From: CAYTYX01 sp964442325
GTDB lineage: Bacteria > Patescibacteriota > Saccharimonadia > Saccharimonadales > UBA10212
Reading direction: 5' to 3'
Length of the DNA: 12,977 bases
Assembly (NCBI GenBank): GCA_964442325.1
Contig: CAYTYX010000009.1
Location: forward strand, 1-12,977
A program made the position numbers and the translations under genes. A model generated the notes under the pieces. It was not told the DNA's origin and did not search any database. It saw only the letters and a program-made list of their open reading frames with translations. Below are positions 11,992 to 12,977 of this stretch, piece by piece. Position 1 is the stretch's first letter, and every line of letters begins with the position of its first letter.

Positions 11992-12862
11992 ACAGGCGGG
12001 CTGATGCCGGCCCGACTTCCAGCCATAGTTTTCCACCGGCATTGTGCCGAGTGCCGGCCGGAGCGCTCTTGATAGCCAGACTCAAGCGCGCAACTTGTCG
12101 GCGATCGCTATCCTTAGCACCGGCCTCTTTTAACCAGCTAAGGAGCAACTCGTTGCCAACCGTAGTGGGCAATGCCGCAAAAGCTCGGCGACTAATCACG
12201 CCATCGGCTTTAATTGCCGCCGATAAACCACTTAGTTTATCCTCTAGCTCGGGTGCACCATCGGCCAACCGGTTGATTGCATCTAGGAGCTGCCGGCGAT
12301 CGGCCGCAGTCAGTTTGGGCACAATCTCGGTCCGCACCCGATTGCGCAGATATTTCGGGTCGGTATTGGTTTTATCCTCGTGCCAGCTTAGTTTATTGGC
12401 TTTGGCATAGCTTAGTAGCTGTTTTTTAGAGATTCCCAGCAGGGGGCGAACTCTGCCGGGCGAGCGCATAATTGCCACTAAACCACGCCAGCCGGTGCCA
12501 CGTAGCAAGTTAATAATGGCTGTTTCGATTAAATCGTCCTGGTGGTGGGCTGTAATTATCGCCTTGGCACCATATTTTTGGCGAACCTTTTCTAAAAACT
12601 TATACCTGGCTGCTCGGGAAGCGGCCTCACTGGTAGTTGAAGCTAATCGGCCATAGCCAACTTCAAAAGGTAAATCAAGTTTATGGGTAGTTAGGGCAAC
12701 CAACTCCTCATCTATAGCTGAATCGACACGGATGCCGTGGTTAAAGTTAGCTACCACCAGCTCCACCTCTCTCATTTTACTTAACAAGTCAAGCAATACC
12801 ATGGAGTCCATGCCGCCACTGACCGCCACGACGTACTTACCCGGTTCAATTTTAATTTTCAC
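11987..12862 (-). CDS. tilS: tRNA(Ile)-lysidine synthase TilS
   Basis: 291 residues. The PP-loop motif SGGMDS is at 15-20, the H-H-x-D-D motif at 106-110, and the E-D-x-T-N-x-D-x-x-Y-x-R-N-R-x-R signature at 162-177. It ligates lysine to C34 of tRNA-Ile2 using ATP, so that the CAU anticodon reads AUA. It is shorter than the E. coli enzyme (about 430) and lacks its C-terminal domain, similar to the compact two-domain forms of some bacteria. The start is a GTG at 12862. A TAAGAT (12869-12874) 6 nt upstream or a TATAAA (12879-12884) 16 nt upstream could be its -10 box; a clear Shine-Dalgarno is missing. ftsH follows, as in many bacteria. Confidence 0.95.
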   Translation of the reverse strand: MKIKIEPGKYVVAVSGGMDSMVLLDLLSKMREVELVVANFNHGIRVDSAIDEELVALTTHKLDLPFEVGYGRLASTTSEAASRAARYKFLEKVRQKYGAKAIITAHHQDDLIETAIINLLRGTGWRGLVAIMRSPGRVRPLLGISKKQLLSYAKANKLSWHEDKTNTDPKYLRNRVRTEIVPKLTAADRRQLLDAINRLADGAPELEDKLSGLSAAIKADGVISRRAFAALPTTVGNELLLSWLKEAGAKDSDRRQVARLSLAIKSAPAGTRHNAGGKLWLEVGPASARLL

Positions 12863-12892
12863 CCTATAATCTTATCAATTTATAGTCTCGAT

Positions 12893-12930
12893 CAAGAAAA
12901 AAGCCCCATAGGAGTGGGACTCTTTTCTTG
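12893..12930 (-). terminator. Intrinsic terminator hairpin between tRNA-Met and tilS
   Basis: Arms 12893-12908 and 12915-12930 pair over 16 positions with two mismatches around a 6-nt loop. Read on the minus strand, the GC-rich part AGTCCCA/TGGGGCT is followed by six T, the classic form for ending the tRNA-Met transcript before tilS. The upper arm overlaps the encoded CCA end of the tRNA. Confidence 0.8.
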
Positions 12931-12977
12931 GTAGCGGGGGCAGGACTCGAACCTGCGACCTCATGGTTATGAGCCAT
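12929..12977 (-). tRNA. tRNA-Met (CAT), 5' part outside the window
   Basis: The 3' 49 nt are present: the anticodon loop CTCATAA (anticodon CAT) with its stem, the T arm GCAGG/CCTGC around TTCGAGT, the 3' acceptor strand CCCCGCT, A73 and encoded CCA at 12929-12931. The stem next to the loop has two G-C pairs rather than the three that mark initiator tRNA, so an elongator Met is most likely; tRNA-Ile2, the substrate of the adjacent tilS, also has a CAT anticodon and cannot be excluded without the 5' half. Confidence 0.85.

Noticed and set aside
11907..12410. 167-residue plus-strand open frame antisense to tilS and the ftsH start
   Set aside because: Ser/Arg/Leu-rich shadow translation; both minus-strand genes are certain.
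1..12977. CRISPR array, insertion sequence, phage or integrase genes
   Set aside because: No spaced repeats, transposase, integrase or long terminal inverted repeats were seen; only the short 12-bp direct repeat near the VanX-like gene.

Overview
This 12,977-bp window looks like a piece of a small, densely packed bacterial genome of the Candidate Phyla Radiation (Patescibacteria), most probably Candidatus Saccharibacteria (TM7). That placement is an inference from gene types seen together: a DUF5684-type membrane protein, a stand-alone pilin-like protein, a bacterial CarS-like CDP-archaeol synthase homologue, small bPH2 and VIT-like membrane proteins, and almost no intergenic DNA. TGA is used as an ordinary stop (end of the gene at 8981), so the code is standard and the UGA-glycine lineages (SR1, Gracilibacteria) are unlikely. 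A run of 10 Ns at 1383-1392 marks a scaffold gap that cuts one gene.

Left part (1-4374) is a mosaic of short genes on both strands. It holds the C-terminal end of a polyprenol/phytol-kinase-like membrane protein, a VIT-type metal transporter directly behind a tRNA-His, a DUF5684 protein, the start of a histidine phosphatase (cut by the gap), a tRNA-Gly/tRNA-Arg pair, a DUF457-like membrane hydrolase, a CDP-alcohol phosphatidyltransferase, a CarS-like CTP transferase, a second tRNA-His, a full-length paralogue of the kinase, and a tRNA-Pro. Read together, the kinase, CarS and CDP-alcohol transferase could form a CTP-driven route that activates a lipid alcohol and moves it into a phospholipid.

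Middle and right parts (4382-12977) are mostly on the minus strand. They contain a small acidic protein, recX and recA (4 nt apart), a divergent pilin-like gene, a bPH2 membrane protein, ruvB, a nucleoside-deoxyribosyltransferase-like protein, a VanX-like D-Ala-D-Ala dipeptidase, ftsH and tilS. The window ends in a hairpin terminator and a truncated tRNA-Met. recA, recX and ruvB serve recombinational repair; ftsH handles membrane proteolysis; tilS makes the lysidine of tRNA-Ile2.

Two architectural themes recur. First, many genes have a consensus-like -10 box (TATAAT or TAAAAT) only 6-11 nt before the start codon with no Shine-Dalgarno sequence, suggesting leaderless or nearly leaderless mRNAs; several of these boxes contain the stop codon of the upstream gene. 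Second, all three convergent pairs of protein genes overlap by exactly four bases, through a palindromic TTAA or CTAG that supplies both stop codons.
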